DNA of 64,000 nucleotides from Janibacter indicus (GTDB taxonomy: Bacteria > Actinomycetota > Actinomycetes > Actinomycetales > Dermatophilaceae): NCBI RefSeq assembly GCF_900176385.1, contig NZ_FWXN01000012.1, positions 1 through 64,000 of the forward strand. Reading direction: 5' to 3'. The position numbers were made by a program, and so were the translations under genes. How positions within the stretch are numbered: position 1 is the stretch's first letter; each line of letters opens with the position of its first letter. The notes under the pieces are model-generated. The model worked only from the letters and a program-made list of their open reading frames with translations. It was not told the DNA's origin and did no database searches. Positions 55,007 through 63,815 of the stretch are shown here, piece by piece.

Positions 55007-55966
55007 TCAGCTCGCCTTCTTCTTCGCGGCCGTCTTCTTCGCAGCAGACTTCTTGGCCGTGGACTTCTTGGCCGTGGACTTCTTTGCGGCGGTCTTCTTC
55101 GTCGCCGCCTTCTTCGCGGGGGCCTTCGTGGCGGTCGACTTCTTCGCGGGGGTCTTCGTGGCCACCGGCGCCGACGTCGAGGAGCTCTCGCCCCGGGCGG
55201 TCTTGGCCTTCTCGACCGAGCGGGCGAGGGCAGCGAGCAGGTCGACGACCTCGCCGGACTCCTCCTCGTCGGCCGCGACCTGCTGGACCTCTCCCCCGTC
55301 GACCTTGGCCTTGACGAGAGCCTCGACGGCGAGCGCGTAGTCGTCCTCGAACTCGTCGGGGTCGTAGTCGCCGGCGAGTTCGTCGATGAGCATTCGCGCC
55401 ATCGACATCTCCTTGTCCGACAGCTCCTGGTCCTCGACGCTCGCGAAGTCGGCCGCGCGGATCTCGTCGGGCCACAGCATCGTCTGCATGACGATGACCC
55501 CGTCGCGCACGCGCAGCACGGCCATCGTCATCCGGCTGCGGATCGAGACGGTGACGACCGCCATGCGCCCCTGCGCCTCGAGCGCCTCACGGAGCAGGAC
55601 GTAGGGCTTGGTCGCGGTCTTGTCCGGCTCGAGGTAGTAGCTCTTGTCGAGGAGCATCGGGTCGATCTGGTCCTCGGGCACGAATTTTTCGACGCTGATC
55701 TCCTTGTTGCTGCGCGTCGGCAGGTCGGCCATGTCCTCGTCGGTGAGGATGATCATCTGACCGTCCTCGGTCTCGTAGCCCTTGGCGATGTCGTCGTAGG
55801 CGACCTCGTCGCCGTCGATGCTGCAGAAGCGCTTGTAGCGGATACGGCCACCGTCGGTGCGGTGCACCTGCCGGAACTGCACGTCGTGGTTTTCGGTCGC
55901 GGAGTACAGCCGGACCGGGACGTTGACCAGGCCGAAGGAGACGGCACCCTTCCAGATCGCGCGCAT
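55007..55966 (-). CDS. ku: non-homologous end-joining protein Ku
   Basis: 319 residues. Ku core from RAIWKGAVSFGLVNVPVRLYSATENHDV through FVPEDQIDPMLLDKSYYLEP and EIRAADFASVEDQELSDKEMSMARMLID; then a lysine/alanine tail (KKAATKKTAAKKSTAKKSTAKK) of ~50 residues, known in several actinobacterial Ku proteins to hold DNA. Binds double-strand ends for LigD, which is not in this window. TAGGCT six bases before the ATG: leaderless ku-nei2 transcript. Confidence 0.96.
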   Translation of the reverse strand: MRAIWKGAVSFGLVNVPVRLYSATENHDVQFRQVHRTDGGRIRYKRFCSIDGDEVAYDDIAKGYETEDGQMIILTDEDMADLPTRSNKEISVEKFVPEDQIDPMLLDKSYYLEPDKTATKPYVLLREALEAQGRMAVVTVSIRSRMTMAVLRVRDGVIVMQTMLWPDEIRAADFASVEDQELSDKEMSMARMLIDELAGDYDPDEFEDDYALAVEALVKAKVDGGEVQQVAADEEESGEVVDLLAALARSVEKAKTARGESSSTSAPVATKTPAKKSTATKAPAKKAATKKTAAKKSTAKKSTAKKSAAKKTAAKKKAS

Positions 55967-56006
55967 GCCGCCAGCCTACGCGGGTGACCCCCATAGGATC
56001 AGCCTC

Positions 56007-56942
56007 GTGGCCCAGGGGGGCACCTCGCCACCGGACGAAGGTCCGACCATGCCTCGTCGCGTCACCACCATCGCCTCGCTCGCCACCGCGGCCCTCGCCG
56101 GGGTCGCCCTGACCTCCGCCCCGGCCACGGCGGCACCCACCGCCACCACTGGAGTGCCCGGCGTGCCCTACAGCTGCCAGGCGAGCCTGCGCGCCTACAG
56201 CAGCACCGGCTCCCTCGCCTGGTACGAGTACTCCAAGGGGACCGCCAAGAGCCTGCGCGTCGGCAAGAACAGCCTCGGCTGGCAGCCGACCGCGGCCCAG
56301 CAGGTGGGCGCCGGCGGCGACCCGACGAGCTTCTTCAGCACCGAGGTCGCCACGTCCAAGGGCGGCAAGCTCATGCAGATCAAGCAGAACGGCAAGCTCA
56401 GCAACGGAGCATGGTCGGTGACCCAGTCCGCGACCACGCTGCGGTCCAGCGGCTGGACCGGTACCCGGGCCCTGGTCGCGAGCTACGGCGGGTACCTCTA
56501 CCGCCTCCACGGCAGCACCCTCACCCGCTACAAGCAGGGCGCCTGGGTCGACGGCAAGCTGACCCTCTCCGGCGGGTCGCGTGTGGGCACCAACTGGGGC
56601 GGCGTGCGCTCCATGGTCTACGAGCGCACCGGTGTCGTCTCCGGTCGCACCATCGACGTCTTCCTCGCCAACGACACCTCGGGCCGGCTCGTCGAGTACC
56701 GGATCCCGCGCACCGAGCCCGCGAAGTGGACCCGCACGGTGCTGCGCTCCACCGGCTTCAAGAGCGTGCGTGCCCTGACGACCTCACCGTGCGGGAGCAG
56801 CGGCCGGGCGATCGGTGCGATCACCGACACCGACACGATGTACGTCTGGTACGACCCCAAGGTCTCCGACCTCAAGGGTGGGGACATCCGTGGAGGCTGG
56901 ACCGGCAAGCGCGGCTTCTCGCGCGCCGCCTTCGGCCAGTGA
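56007..56942 (+). CDS. secreted protein with tachylectin-like repeats, unknown function
   Basis: 311 residues from GTG 56007 or 297 from ATG 56049. A signal peptide follows the ATG (RRVTTIASLATAALAGVALTSAPATA). The mature part repeats short Tyr/Trp units: LAWYEYSKGTAKSLRVGKN, LMQIKQNGKLSNGAWSV, YLYRLHGSTLTRYKQGAWV, RLVEYRIPRTEPAKW, MYVWYDPK; this resembles tachylectin-type propeller lectins, but I am not sure. TAGGAT seven bases before the GTG argues for the longer leaderless form; GAAGG seven bases before the ATG argues for the shorter. Confidence 0.7.
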   Translation: MAQGGTSPPDEGPTMPRRVTTIASLATAALAGVALTSAPATAAPTATTGVPGVPYSCQASLRAYSSTGSLAWYEYSKGTAKSLRVGKNSLGWQPTAAQQVGAGGDPTSFFSTEVATSKGGKLMQIKQNGKLSNGAWSVTQSATTLRSSGWTGTRALVASYGGYLYRLHGSTLTRYKQGAWVDGKLTLSGGSRVGTNWGGVRSMVYERTGVVSGRTIDVFLANDTSGRLVEYRIPRTEPAKWTRTVLRSTGFKSVRALTTSPCGSSGRAIGAITDTDTMYVWYDPKVSDLKGGDIRGGWTGKRGFSRAAFGQ

Positions 56943-56957
56943 CCGACCGCACCTGAT

Positions 56958-56991
56958 CGCCGCCCTCGCGCCACCCGGCGCGGGGGCGGCG
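56958..56991. terminator. bidirectional terminator
   Basis: CGCCGCCCTCGCGCC (56958-56972) pairs with 56977-56991 over ACCC, with one G-T pair. Lies between the convergent secreted protein gene and lhgO, and so ends the glutarate-type operon. Confidence 0.7.
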
Positions 56992-57004
56992 TGCGTGCGC
57001 GGCC

Positions 57005-58216
57005 CTATGACGCGCGTCGGGCGAGCGCCTCCGCCACCACGTGCTCGGCGATCGCCAGCGCCGAGGTCGCCCCGGGCGAGGGCGCGTTGCGCACGAGCAC
57101 GACCCGGTCGGTGCCGGTTATGACGAAGTCGTCGACGAGCCGACCGTCGGCACCCATCGCCTGGGCGCGCACCCCACGGGTGCCCCGCACCGCGCCGGAG
57201 GTGTCGAGCGCCGGCACGTACCTGCGGGCCTCGGCGACGAACTGCCGCCAGCTGAGCGCGGTGCGCGACTCCCGCACCGCGGCCGCGAGGTTGCCCGCGG
57301 CGAAGCGCCAGAAGCCGCTGAAGCCCACGACGTCGAGCACGTCGGCGGGCACCGGGAGGGTGCGCCGGTAGGACTCCCGCCCCAGCGACAGAAAGGCATT
57401 GGGCCCCAGCGTCAGCACCCCGTCGACGCGCGGCGTGACGTGCACACCGAGGAAGGGGTAGCGCGGGTCCGGCACCGGGTAGACCATGCCGCGCACGACG
57501 TCACGCTGTTCGCGCGGCAGGACGAAGTAGTCCCCGTAGAAGGGCACGATGCGCGGGGTTCGGTCCTCGCCGAGCAGACCCGCCAGGCGGTCGCTCTGCA
57601 GGCCGCCGCACACGACGACCAGGTCGTACTCGTTGCCGTCTCGTGCCCCCTTCGCCGTCGTCGTCACCCGCACGCCGGTGCCGGTGTCGGCCAGCCCGAC
57701 GACCTCGTGGCCCAGGCGCAGCCGACCACCGGCGGCAGTGAGCTCGGCCGCGAGCGCCCGGGTGACGGCCGGGTAGTCGACGATCGCCGTCTGCGGCGAG
57801 TGCAGCGCGCGCACACCGGTGGCGGCCGGCTCGATCTCGCGCAGCCCGTCGGCGTCGACGAGGCGCGCGCCGGGCACGCCGTTGGCCACGGCGCGGGCGT
57901 GCAGGTCGTCGAGCCGGGCCGCCTGCACCGCGTCGAGGGCGACGACGACCTTGCCGCACTCGTCGTAGGCGATGTCGTGCCGCTGCACGAAGTCCTGCAG
58001 CAGACCCACCCCGCGCCGGCACAGCGTCGCCTTGAGGCTGCCCGGCTCGTAGTACAGACCCGCGTGGACGACCCCGCTGTTGTGCCCGGTCTGGTGGGCG
58101 GCGAGGTGCTCCTCCTTGTCGAGCAGGGTCACCTCGGCGTCGTGCTCGGTGGCCAGGTGCCGCGCGACGGCGGTGCCGATGATCCCGCCGCCGACGACGG
58201 CCGCGCGCAGGGTCAC
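57005..58216 (-). CDS. lhgO: L-2-hydroxyglutarate oxidase
   Basis: 403 residues, DAO-type flavoprotein: AAVVGGGIIGTAVARHLA, the LhgO signatures HQTGHNSGVVHAGLYYEPGS, LGVHVTPRVDGVLTLGPNAFLS and the closing VRNAPSPGATSALAIAEHV. Oxidises L-2-hydroxyglutarate to 2-oxoglutarate, passing electrons to quinones in known cases. In the lysine/glutarate route it follows the hydroxylase CsiD, which is not in this window. GTG start overlapping the CoA-transferase stop (GTGA). Last gene of the TRAP operon. Confidence 0.92.
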   Translation of the reverse strand: MTLRAAVVGGGIIGTAVARHLATEHDAEVTLLDKEEHLAAHQTGHNSGVVHAGLYYEPGSLKATLCRRGVGLLQDFVQRHDIAYDECGKVVVALDAVQAARLDDLHARAVANGVPGARLVDADGLREIEPAATGVRALHSPQTAIVDYPAVTRALAAELTAAGGRLRLGHEVVGLADTGTGVRVTTTAKGARDGNEYDLVVVCGGLQSDRLAGLLGEDRTPRIVPFYGDYFVLPREQRDVVRGMVYPVPDPRYPFLGVHVTPRVDGVLTLGPNAFLSLGRESYRRTLPVPADVLDVVGFSGFWRFAAGNLAAAVRESRTALSWRQFVAEARRYVPALDTSGAVRGTRGVRAQAMGADGRLVDDFVITGTDRVVLVRNAPSPGATSALAIAEHVVAEALARRAS

Positions 58217-59343
58217 GACTCGCTCCGCGGGACGAAGGGGGGCGGCGCCGTCCGGTAGGCCGCAGGCGTGCGCGAGAGGCTGATCGGGTTGGCGATCGTC
58301 GCGACGGATCCGCCTGCGGCGGAAGGGACTTCGCGCACCGGGTCGAGGTCGAGCCGCCGGGCGAGGTCGAAGGCCTGACCGAGGTCGTTGATCGGCCCGC
58401 AGGGCACCCCCTGCGCCGAGAGCACGTCGAACCAGTGGTCCGCGCCGTGCCCGGCGAGGGCGTCCTCGAGCTCCGCCGCGAGCACCGCCCGGTGGGCCAC
58501 CCGGTCGGCATTGCTCCCGAAGCGCGGGTCGTCGGCGAGCTCGGGCCGACCGACGGCCTGCGCGAGCAGACGGAAGAGCTTGTCGTTGGCCGCCGCGATC
58601 GCCACCGGGCGATCGGCCGTCGCGAGCACCTCGTAGGGCGCGATGCTCGGGTGCAGGTTGCCCATGGCCTGCGGCACCGCGCCGGTGACTGCGTGGGTCG
58701 AGGCCTGGTTGGACATCGCGGACAGGACCGACGACAGCAGGTTGACCTCGACCCGCTGCCCCTCCCCCGTGCGGTCACGGTGACGCAGCGCGGCGAGGAC
58801 CCCGATCGTCGCGTGCAGGCCGGTGACGATGTCGACGAGGGCGACGCCGGACTTCATCGGACCCGAGTCCGCCGACCCGGTCACCGACATCAGCCCGCCG
58901 ACCGCCTGGGCGACGAGGTCGTAGCCGGGCAGGTCTGCACCGGCACCGGAACCGAAGCCGGTCACCGAGCAGTAGACGAGCCCGGGGTGCCGGGCGGACA
59001 GCTCGTCGTAGCCGAGGCCGAGCCGCTCCATCGTGCCGCTGCGGAAGTTTTCCACGACGACATCACACCCGGTGACGAGCTCGAGCGCCACCTCGCGGTC
59101 CTGCGGCGACCGCAGGTCGAGCACCCGGGAGGTCTTGTTGCGGTTGACCGAGAGGAAGTACGTCGACTCCCCCTCGTCCGACCAGGGCGGCCCCCACGCC
59201 CTGGTCTCGTCACCGCCGTCCGGGCGCTCGACCTTGATCACCTCCGCCCCGAGGTCGGCCATGAGCATGGTCGCGTAGGGCGCCGCCAGCACGCGGCTGA
59301 AGTCGGCGATCCGCACGCCCTCGAGGGCACCGGGGGTGATCAA
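58213..59343 (-). CDS. class III (CaiB/BaiF) CoA-transferase
   Basis: 376 residues. GVRIADFSRVLAAPYATMLMADLGAEVIKVE, NRNKTSRVLDL, VVENFRSGTMERLGLGYDEL and the active-site Asp in LPGYDLVAQAVGGLMSVTG are standard for family III transferases such as formyl-CoA and succinyl-CoA:glutarate CoA-transferases. Beside a glutaryl-CoA dehydrogenase-like gene the natural reading is glutarate activation. The start is uncertain: I use TTG 59343, which overlaps the dehydrogenase stop (TTGA) and gives the usual family N-terminus. Confidence 0.88.
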   Translation of the reverse strand: MITPGALEGVRIADFSRVLAAPYATMLMADLGAEVIKVERPDGGDETRAWGPPWSDEGESTYFLSVNRNKTSRVLDLRSPQDREVALELVTGCDVVVENFRSGTMERLGLGYDELSARHPGLVYCSVTGFGSGAGADLPGYDLVAQAVGGLMSVTGSADSGPMKSGVALVDIVTGLHATIGVLAALRHRDRTGEGQRVEVNLLSSVLSAMSNQASTHAVTGAVPQAMGNLHPSIAPYEVLATADRPVAIAAANDKLFRLLAQAVGRPELADDPRFGSNADRVAHRAVLAAELEDALAGHGADHWFDVLSAQGVPCGPINDLGQAFDLARRLDLDPVREVPSAAGGSVATIANPISLSRTPAAYRTAPPPFVPRSES

Positions 59344-60515
59344 CGGAAGGCGGCCTCTCCGGTCAGGGCCCGTCCGATGACGAGCTGGTGGACCTCGCTC
59401 GTGCCCTCGTAGGTGAGGACCGACTCGAGGTTGTTGGCGTGCCGCATGATCGGGTGCTCCAGCGTGATGCCGGCGGCGCCGAGGATCGTGCGGGACTCGC
59501 GGGCGATGGCGATGGCCTCGCGCACGTTGTTGAGCTTGCCGAGCGAGACCTGCTCGGGAGCGATCCTCCCTTCGTCCTTGAGCCGGGCGATCTGCAGGGC
59601 CAGCAGCATGCCCTTGCCGAGCTCCAGCGACATGTCCGCCAGCTTCGCCTGGGTCAGCTGGTAGGCCGCCAGCGGCTTGTCGAAGATCTCCCGCTCGCGC
59701 GAGTAGCGGATCGCCGTCTCGAGGCAGTCGCGGGCCGCACCGAGCGCACCGAAGACGATCCCGAAGCGCGCCTCGTTGAGGCACGAGAGCGGACCCGAGA
59801 GCCCAGCCACCTCCGGCAGCACCGCCTCCGCGGGCAGCCGCACGTCGTCGAGGACGAGCTCACTCGTCACCGACGCCCGCAGCGACACCTTGCGCTTGAT
59901 CTCCGGGGCGGAGAACCCCGGCGTGTCCGTCGGCACGACGAACCCGCGGACCTTGTCCTCGGTCTGCGCCCACACGACGGCCACGTCGGCGACCGACCCG
60001 TTGGTGATCCACATCTTGCTGCCGTTGAGCACCCAGTCGTCGCCATCTCGGCGCGCGCGCGTGCGCATGCCCGCCGGGTTGGACCCGAAGTCCGGCTCGG
60101 TGAGCCCGAAGCAGCCGATCGCCTCACCGGCGGCCATCCGCGGCAGCCACTCCTGCTTCTGCTCCTCGCTGCCGTGCTTCCAGATGGCAAACATCGCGAG
60201 CGACCCCTGCACCGACACGAGCGAGCGCAGACCGGAGTCACCGGCCTCGAGCTCCATGCACGCCAGCCCGTAGGCCGTCGCGGAGGTCCCGGAGCAGCCG
60301 TATCCCTCCAGGTGCATCCCGAGGACACCGAGGCGGCCTAGCTCCGGCGCGAGCTCCCGGACGGGGAAGGAGCCCTGCTCGTACCAGTCGGCGATCCCCG
60401 GGCGGATCCGGTCATCCACGAAGCGCTTGACCGTGTCCCGGATCGCCCGGTCCTCCTCCCCGATCAGGTCGTCGGTCGCGAAGAGCCCGAGCGGGCTCTG
60501 GGCGGTGGTGCTCAC
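59340..60515 (-). CDS. glutaryl-CoA dehydrogenase-like acyl-CoA dehydrogenase
   Basis: 391 residues. SGLRSLVSVQGSLAMFAIWKHGSEEQKQEWLPRM, CFGLTEPDFGSNPAGM (FAD), NGSKMWITNGSVADV, and the end TYEGTSEVHQLVIGRALTGEAAF, where the catalytic Glu is that of the GCDH branch. Known members oxidise and decarboxylate glutaryl-CoA to crotonyl-CoA; a related branch only dehydrogenates, so decarboxylation is inferred. GTG start overlapping the binding-protein stop. Confidence 0.9.
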   Translation of the reverse strand: MSTTAQSPLGLFATDDLIGEEDRAIRDTVKRFVDDRIRPGIADWYEQGSFPVRELAPELGRLGVLGMHLEGYGCSGTSATAYGLACMELEAGDSGLRSLVSVQGSLAMFAIWKHGSEEQKQEWLPRMAAGEAIGCFGLTEPDFGSNPAGMRTRARRDGDDWVLNGSKMWITNGSVADVAVVWAQTEDKVRGFVVPTDTPGFSAPEIKRKVSLRASVTSELVLDDVRLPAEAVLPEVAGLSGPLSCLNEARFGIVFGALGAARDCLETAIRYSREREIFDKPLAAYQLTQAKLADMSLELGKGMLLALQIARLKDEGRIAPEQVSLGKLNNVREAIAIARESRTILGAAGITLEHPIMRHANNLESVLTYEGTSEVHQLVIGRALTGEAAFR

Positions 60516-61501
60516 TTGGCCTCCTCGAGGGCGCGCTCCGAGCCGTCGTGCAGCGGGACCGGGCCGGTCTCGGTCATCGTCTCGGCGTCGATCTCCTCGG
60601 CGGCCGGGTGCACCTGCACCAGGGCCTCCTTCTCGTCGATCATCAGGGTGGTGAGGGCGCAGGCGACGTTGTCCTCCATGTCCTCGCGCACGACGATGAC
60701 GTTGGGGACGGAGATCGTCGGGACGTCCTCCGACAGGTCGTAGGTGTCGGCCGGGATCGAGGCCTCCTCGTAGACCTCGTTGACCTTCTGCATGTCCTTC
60801 AGCTGACCGGTGATGTCGATGAACTCGACGTCGTCACCCATCGAGGTGAAGAGGTCGGTGATGGCCGGCGTGGGCAGACCACCGGACCAGACGAGGCCGT
60901 CGATCGAGCCGTCCTTCATCCCGTCGACGGTCTTGGTCAGGTCGAGCCGCTGGCGCTTGACGTCCTTGAGGTCGAGGCCGGCGGTCTCGATGAGCCGGTT
61001 GGCGATGACCTCGGTGCCGGACTTCGGCGAGCCGGTCGAGATCGTCTTGCCCTTGAAGTCCTTGACGCTGTCGATGTCGGCGCCCTTGCGCACGACGACC
61101 TGGGTGTAGTTGTCGTAGACGCGGCCGAGGGTGCGGATGTCCTGCTTCTCGGTGAAGGAGCCGGTGCCGTTGACGGCGTCGGCGGCGGTGTCGGCGAGCG
61201 AGAAGCCGGCGTCGTAGTCACCGGCGACGACCTGCTGGATGTTCTGCACCGACGCGCCGGTCTCGGCGGACGAGGCCTGCAGGTCGGTCTTGTCGTTGAC
61301 GAGCTTGGCCAGCCCGCCCCCGATGACGTAGTAGACGCCGGTGGAGTTGCCGGTCGCGATGTTGAGCCGGCCCTGGCCGGTCTCGCAGCTCTCGGCGTCA
61401 GCGCCGGAGTCGCCGCTGCGGTCCTGCTGGCCGCCGCAGGCGGACAGGGCGAGGGCGGCGGCCATGGTCAGTCCGGTGAGGGTGGTGGTACGGCGCATCA
61501 T
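60512..61501 (-). CDS. TAXI family TRAP transporter solute-binding lipoprotein
   Basis: 329 residues: signal peptide with lipobox ALALSACGG, then LNIATGNSTGVYYVIGGGLAKLVND (the TAXI opening, TGxxxGxYY), ETGASVQNIQQVVAGDYDAGFSLAD and ISTGSPKSGTEVIANRLIE. TAXI proteins bind small acids; characterised ones bind glutamate or 2-oxoglutarate. AAAGG precedes the ATG pair by four bases. It overlaps the dehydrogenase gene and follows the permease by 50 bases. Confidence 0.94.
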   Translation of the reverse strand: MMRRTTTLTGLTMAAALALSACGGQQDRSGDSGADAESCETGQGRLNIATGNSTGVYYVIGGGLAKLVNDKTDLQASSAETGASVQNIQQVVAGDYDAGFSLADTAADAVNGTGSFTEKQDIRTLGRVYDNYTQVVVRKGADIDSVKDFKGKTISTGSPKSGTEVIANRLIETAGLDLKDVKRQRLDLTKTVDGMKDGSIDGLVWSGGLPTPAITDLFTSMGDDVEFIDITGQLKDMQKVNEVYEEASIPADTYDLSEDVPTISVPNVIVVREDMEDNVACALTTLMIDEKEALVQVHPAAEEIDAETMTETGPVPLHDGSERALEEAK

Positions 61502-61551
61502 CGAGCCTTTCGTGGTGGTGGTGTGGCGGTGCCCGGACGGGCGAAGGGAGA

Positions 61552-63714
61552 TCACGTTGCGGGGGTCGGGTGGGAGCCCCGGACCATCCGTCGCCGCACG
61601 AGGTGCAGCACGACGGCGACCGCGAAGACGGCATAGCCCAGGGCGATGGACGTGGGGACGAGGTAGAGCAGGAGGAAGGCCGCGGGTACGCACAGGGCGC
61701 GCTCGAGCAGGCTGGTCGGCCCGAACATCCAGCCGGTCGTCGCGACCGCGAGGGCCGCAACCGCGCTCCCGGCGACGAGGAAGGTCCACAGGATGTCGAC
61801 GAGGCTGCCCTGCGACAGCAGGTGCGAGCCGCTGTCGGTGACGACGAAGGCCATCGGGGCGAGGAAGGCCGGCAGCGTGTACTTGCAGGCCTGGATCATC
61901 GTCGGGATGACCTTGCCCCCGGTGATCGCCGCCGAGGCGACCGCGGCGAGGGCGGTCGGCGGCGAGACCTCGGACAGGACGGCGTAGTAGAAGATGAACA
62001 TCGCGACCGGAGCCGGCTCCACGCCGAGCGCGATCAGCGCAGGCCCGATGATCACCCAGCTGAGGATGAAGGACGCGGTGACCGGGACCGCGAGGCCCAG
62101 GATGAGGATCGCGATGGCGGAGAAGAGCGCCGACAGCACGATGAGCGAGGCGTCGTTGAAGGCGATCGCGTCGGCCGCCTGGACGAGGACGTCGGAGAGG
62201 ATCTGGCCCAGTCCGGTCTTGGCGATCACCGAGGTGATGACGCCGGCCGCGGCGCAGACCGCGATGACCGGCAGCGCGGAGCGGATGCCCGAGCTCAGCG
62301 CGCCGTAGAGGCGCCTGCCGTAGTCCTTGAGCGAGTCCGACAGCTCGAGTCGCTCGAGGTCCACGTCGTGGTCGTCGAAGCCGCTCACGACCCGGCGCCG
62401 CGACAGGAGCGACTCGGCCAGGCCGAAGAGCGCAGCCACCGCCGTCGCGTAGACGACCGCCTTGAAGGGCGGGACGTCGATGGCGAGGAAGAAGACGATG
62501 ACGCCGAGGCTGATGAAGTGGTAGCCGGACCGGGCGAGGAGGCGAAGGGGGTTGACGATCGCCAGCTCGACGCGGCTGGCCCCGAAGCGGCGGGCGTCGA
62601 TCTCGACGGCGAAGAAGATGCCGAGGTAGTACAGCAGCGTCGGGACGATCGCCCAGATGAGCACCTCGACGTAGGAGACGCCCAGGTACTCGGCGATGAT
62701 GAAGGCCGCGGCGCCCATCGTCGGCGGCGAGAGGATCGCGCCGATGCCGGCCGCAGCGAGCATGCCACCGGCGGCCTCCTTGGGGTAGCCGGCACGCTTG
62801 AGGATCGGCCAGGCGAAGGAACCGAGCGTCACCGCGGTCGCGGTGCCCGACCCGGAGACGGTGCCGAGCAGGAAGCCGGAGAGGGCGGTCGTGCGCCCCG
62901 GGGCGGAGGCGGACTTGCGGAAGAGCGAGAAGCTGAACTCGACGAAGAAGCGTCCGGCGCCCATCCGGTCGAGGACCGCGCCGTACATCGTGAAGAGCAC
63001 GATGTACGTCGCCGCGACGTCGAGGGGGACGCCGAAGAATCCGGAGGCCTCGTTGAACAGGGCGTTGATGATCTGCTCGATGTTCAGGCCGAGGTGGCTG
63101 ATCGACCAGCTGACCGGCAGGAACCCGCCGTAGTAGGCGTAGGCGAAGAAGACGAGGCAGACGACGGGCAGCACGAGGCCGGTCGTGCGGCGGGTGGCCT
63201 CGAGGACGAGGACCATGAGGATCATGCCGGCGACGATGTCCATCATCAGCAGCGAGCCCTGACGGTCGAGGAAGCCCTCGTAGCCGCCGAAGCCGAGGTC
63301 GCTCAGCGGGATCGGCAGGATCGGGTAGAGCCCGACGAGCATCGCCAGACCGGCGAGCACCCAGTCGAGGATCCCGGGGTTGTCCGTCGCGGCACGGCGA
63401 CCGACGGTGTCGGTGCCGGGGTCGATGTCGGCGGCCCGCTCCCTTCGCCCGCGCATCCGGTAGGTGAGGAAGACGAGCGGCAGGGTCACCGCGAGGAAGA
63501 TCACGAGGTAGTACTGGCTGCCCTGCTCGACGGGGTCGAAGACCTGCTTGAGCACGAAGAGCGCGACGAGGAAGCACCAGGCCCCCACCAAGAGCTCGAG
63601 GCGCGGCGAGAGGTGGCGCGAGGGCTTCTCCTCGTCGTAGTCGGCGACGATGTCGTCGACGTCGACGGGCTCGGGGGTGAGCTGCTGCTCACGGGCGACG
63701 CTGTCCGTTGGCAT
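61552..63714 (-). CDS. TRAP transporter fused permease (DctQM type)
   Basis: 720 residues, with about 16-18 helices: a 4-helix DctQ-like part (residues ~45-250) fused to the large DctM domain (GFLLGTVSGSGTATAVTLGSFAWPILKRAGYPKEAAGGMLAAAGIGAILSPP, GLAVPVTASFILSWVIIGPAL, AMFIFYYAVLSEVSPPTALAA). Fused 4TM-12TM permeases are the usual partners of TAXI proteins. Uses a sodium or proton gradient to import the solute. TACGTT seven bases before the ATG suggests a leaderless operon mRNA, divergent from the response regulator. Confidence 0.95.
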   Translation of the reverse strand: MPTDSVAREQQLTPEPVDVDDIVADYDEEKPSRHLSPRLELLVGAWCFLVALFVLKQVFDPVEQGSQYYLVIFLAVTLPLVFLTYRMRGRRERAADIDPGTDTVGRRAATDNPGILDWVLAGLAMLVGLYPILPIPLSDLGFGGYEGFLDRQGSLLMMDIVAGMILMVLVLEATRRTTGLVLPVVCLVFFAYAYYGGFLPVSWSISHLGLNIEQIINALFNEASGFFGVPLDVAATYIVLFTMYGAVLDRMGAGRFFVEFSFSLFRKSASAPGRTTALSGFLLGTVSGSGTATAVTLGSFAWPILKRAGYPKEAAGGMLAAAGIGAILSPPTMGAAAFIIAEYLGVSYVEVLIWAIVPTLLYYLGIFFAVEIDARRFGASRVELAIVNPLRLLARSGYHFISLGVIVFFLAIDVPPFKAVVYATAVAALFGLAESLLSRRRVVSGFDDHDVDLERLELSDSLKDYGRRLYGALSSGIRSALPVIAVCAAAGVITSVIAKTGLGQILSDVLVQAADAIAFNDASLIVLSALFSAIAILILGLAVPVTASFILSWVIIGPALIALGVEPAPVAMFIFYYAVLSEVSPPTALAAVASAAITGGKVIPTMIQACKYTLPAFLAPMAFVVTDSGSHLLSQGSLVDILWTFLVAGSAVAALAVATTGWMFGPTSLLERALCVPAAFLLLYLVPTSIALGYAVFAVAVVLHLVRRRMVRGSHPTPAT

Positions 63715-63815
63715 GCCGGGTAACGTAGGTGCGATTCAGGTCACACACAGCCGAGGCCCGGCGGACTTTACATACATCTGACCTTGGGCCCGGACCGAGC
63801 GCCGATCGAGGAGAC

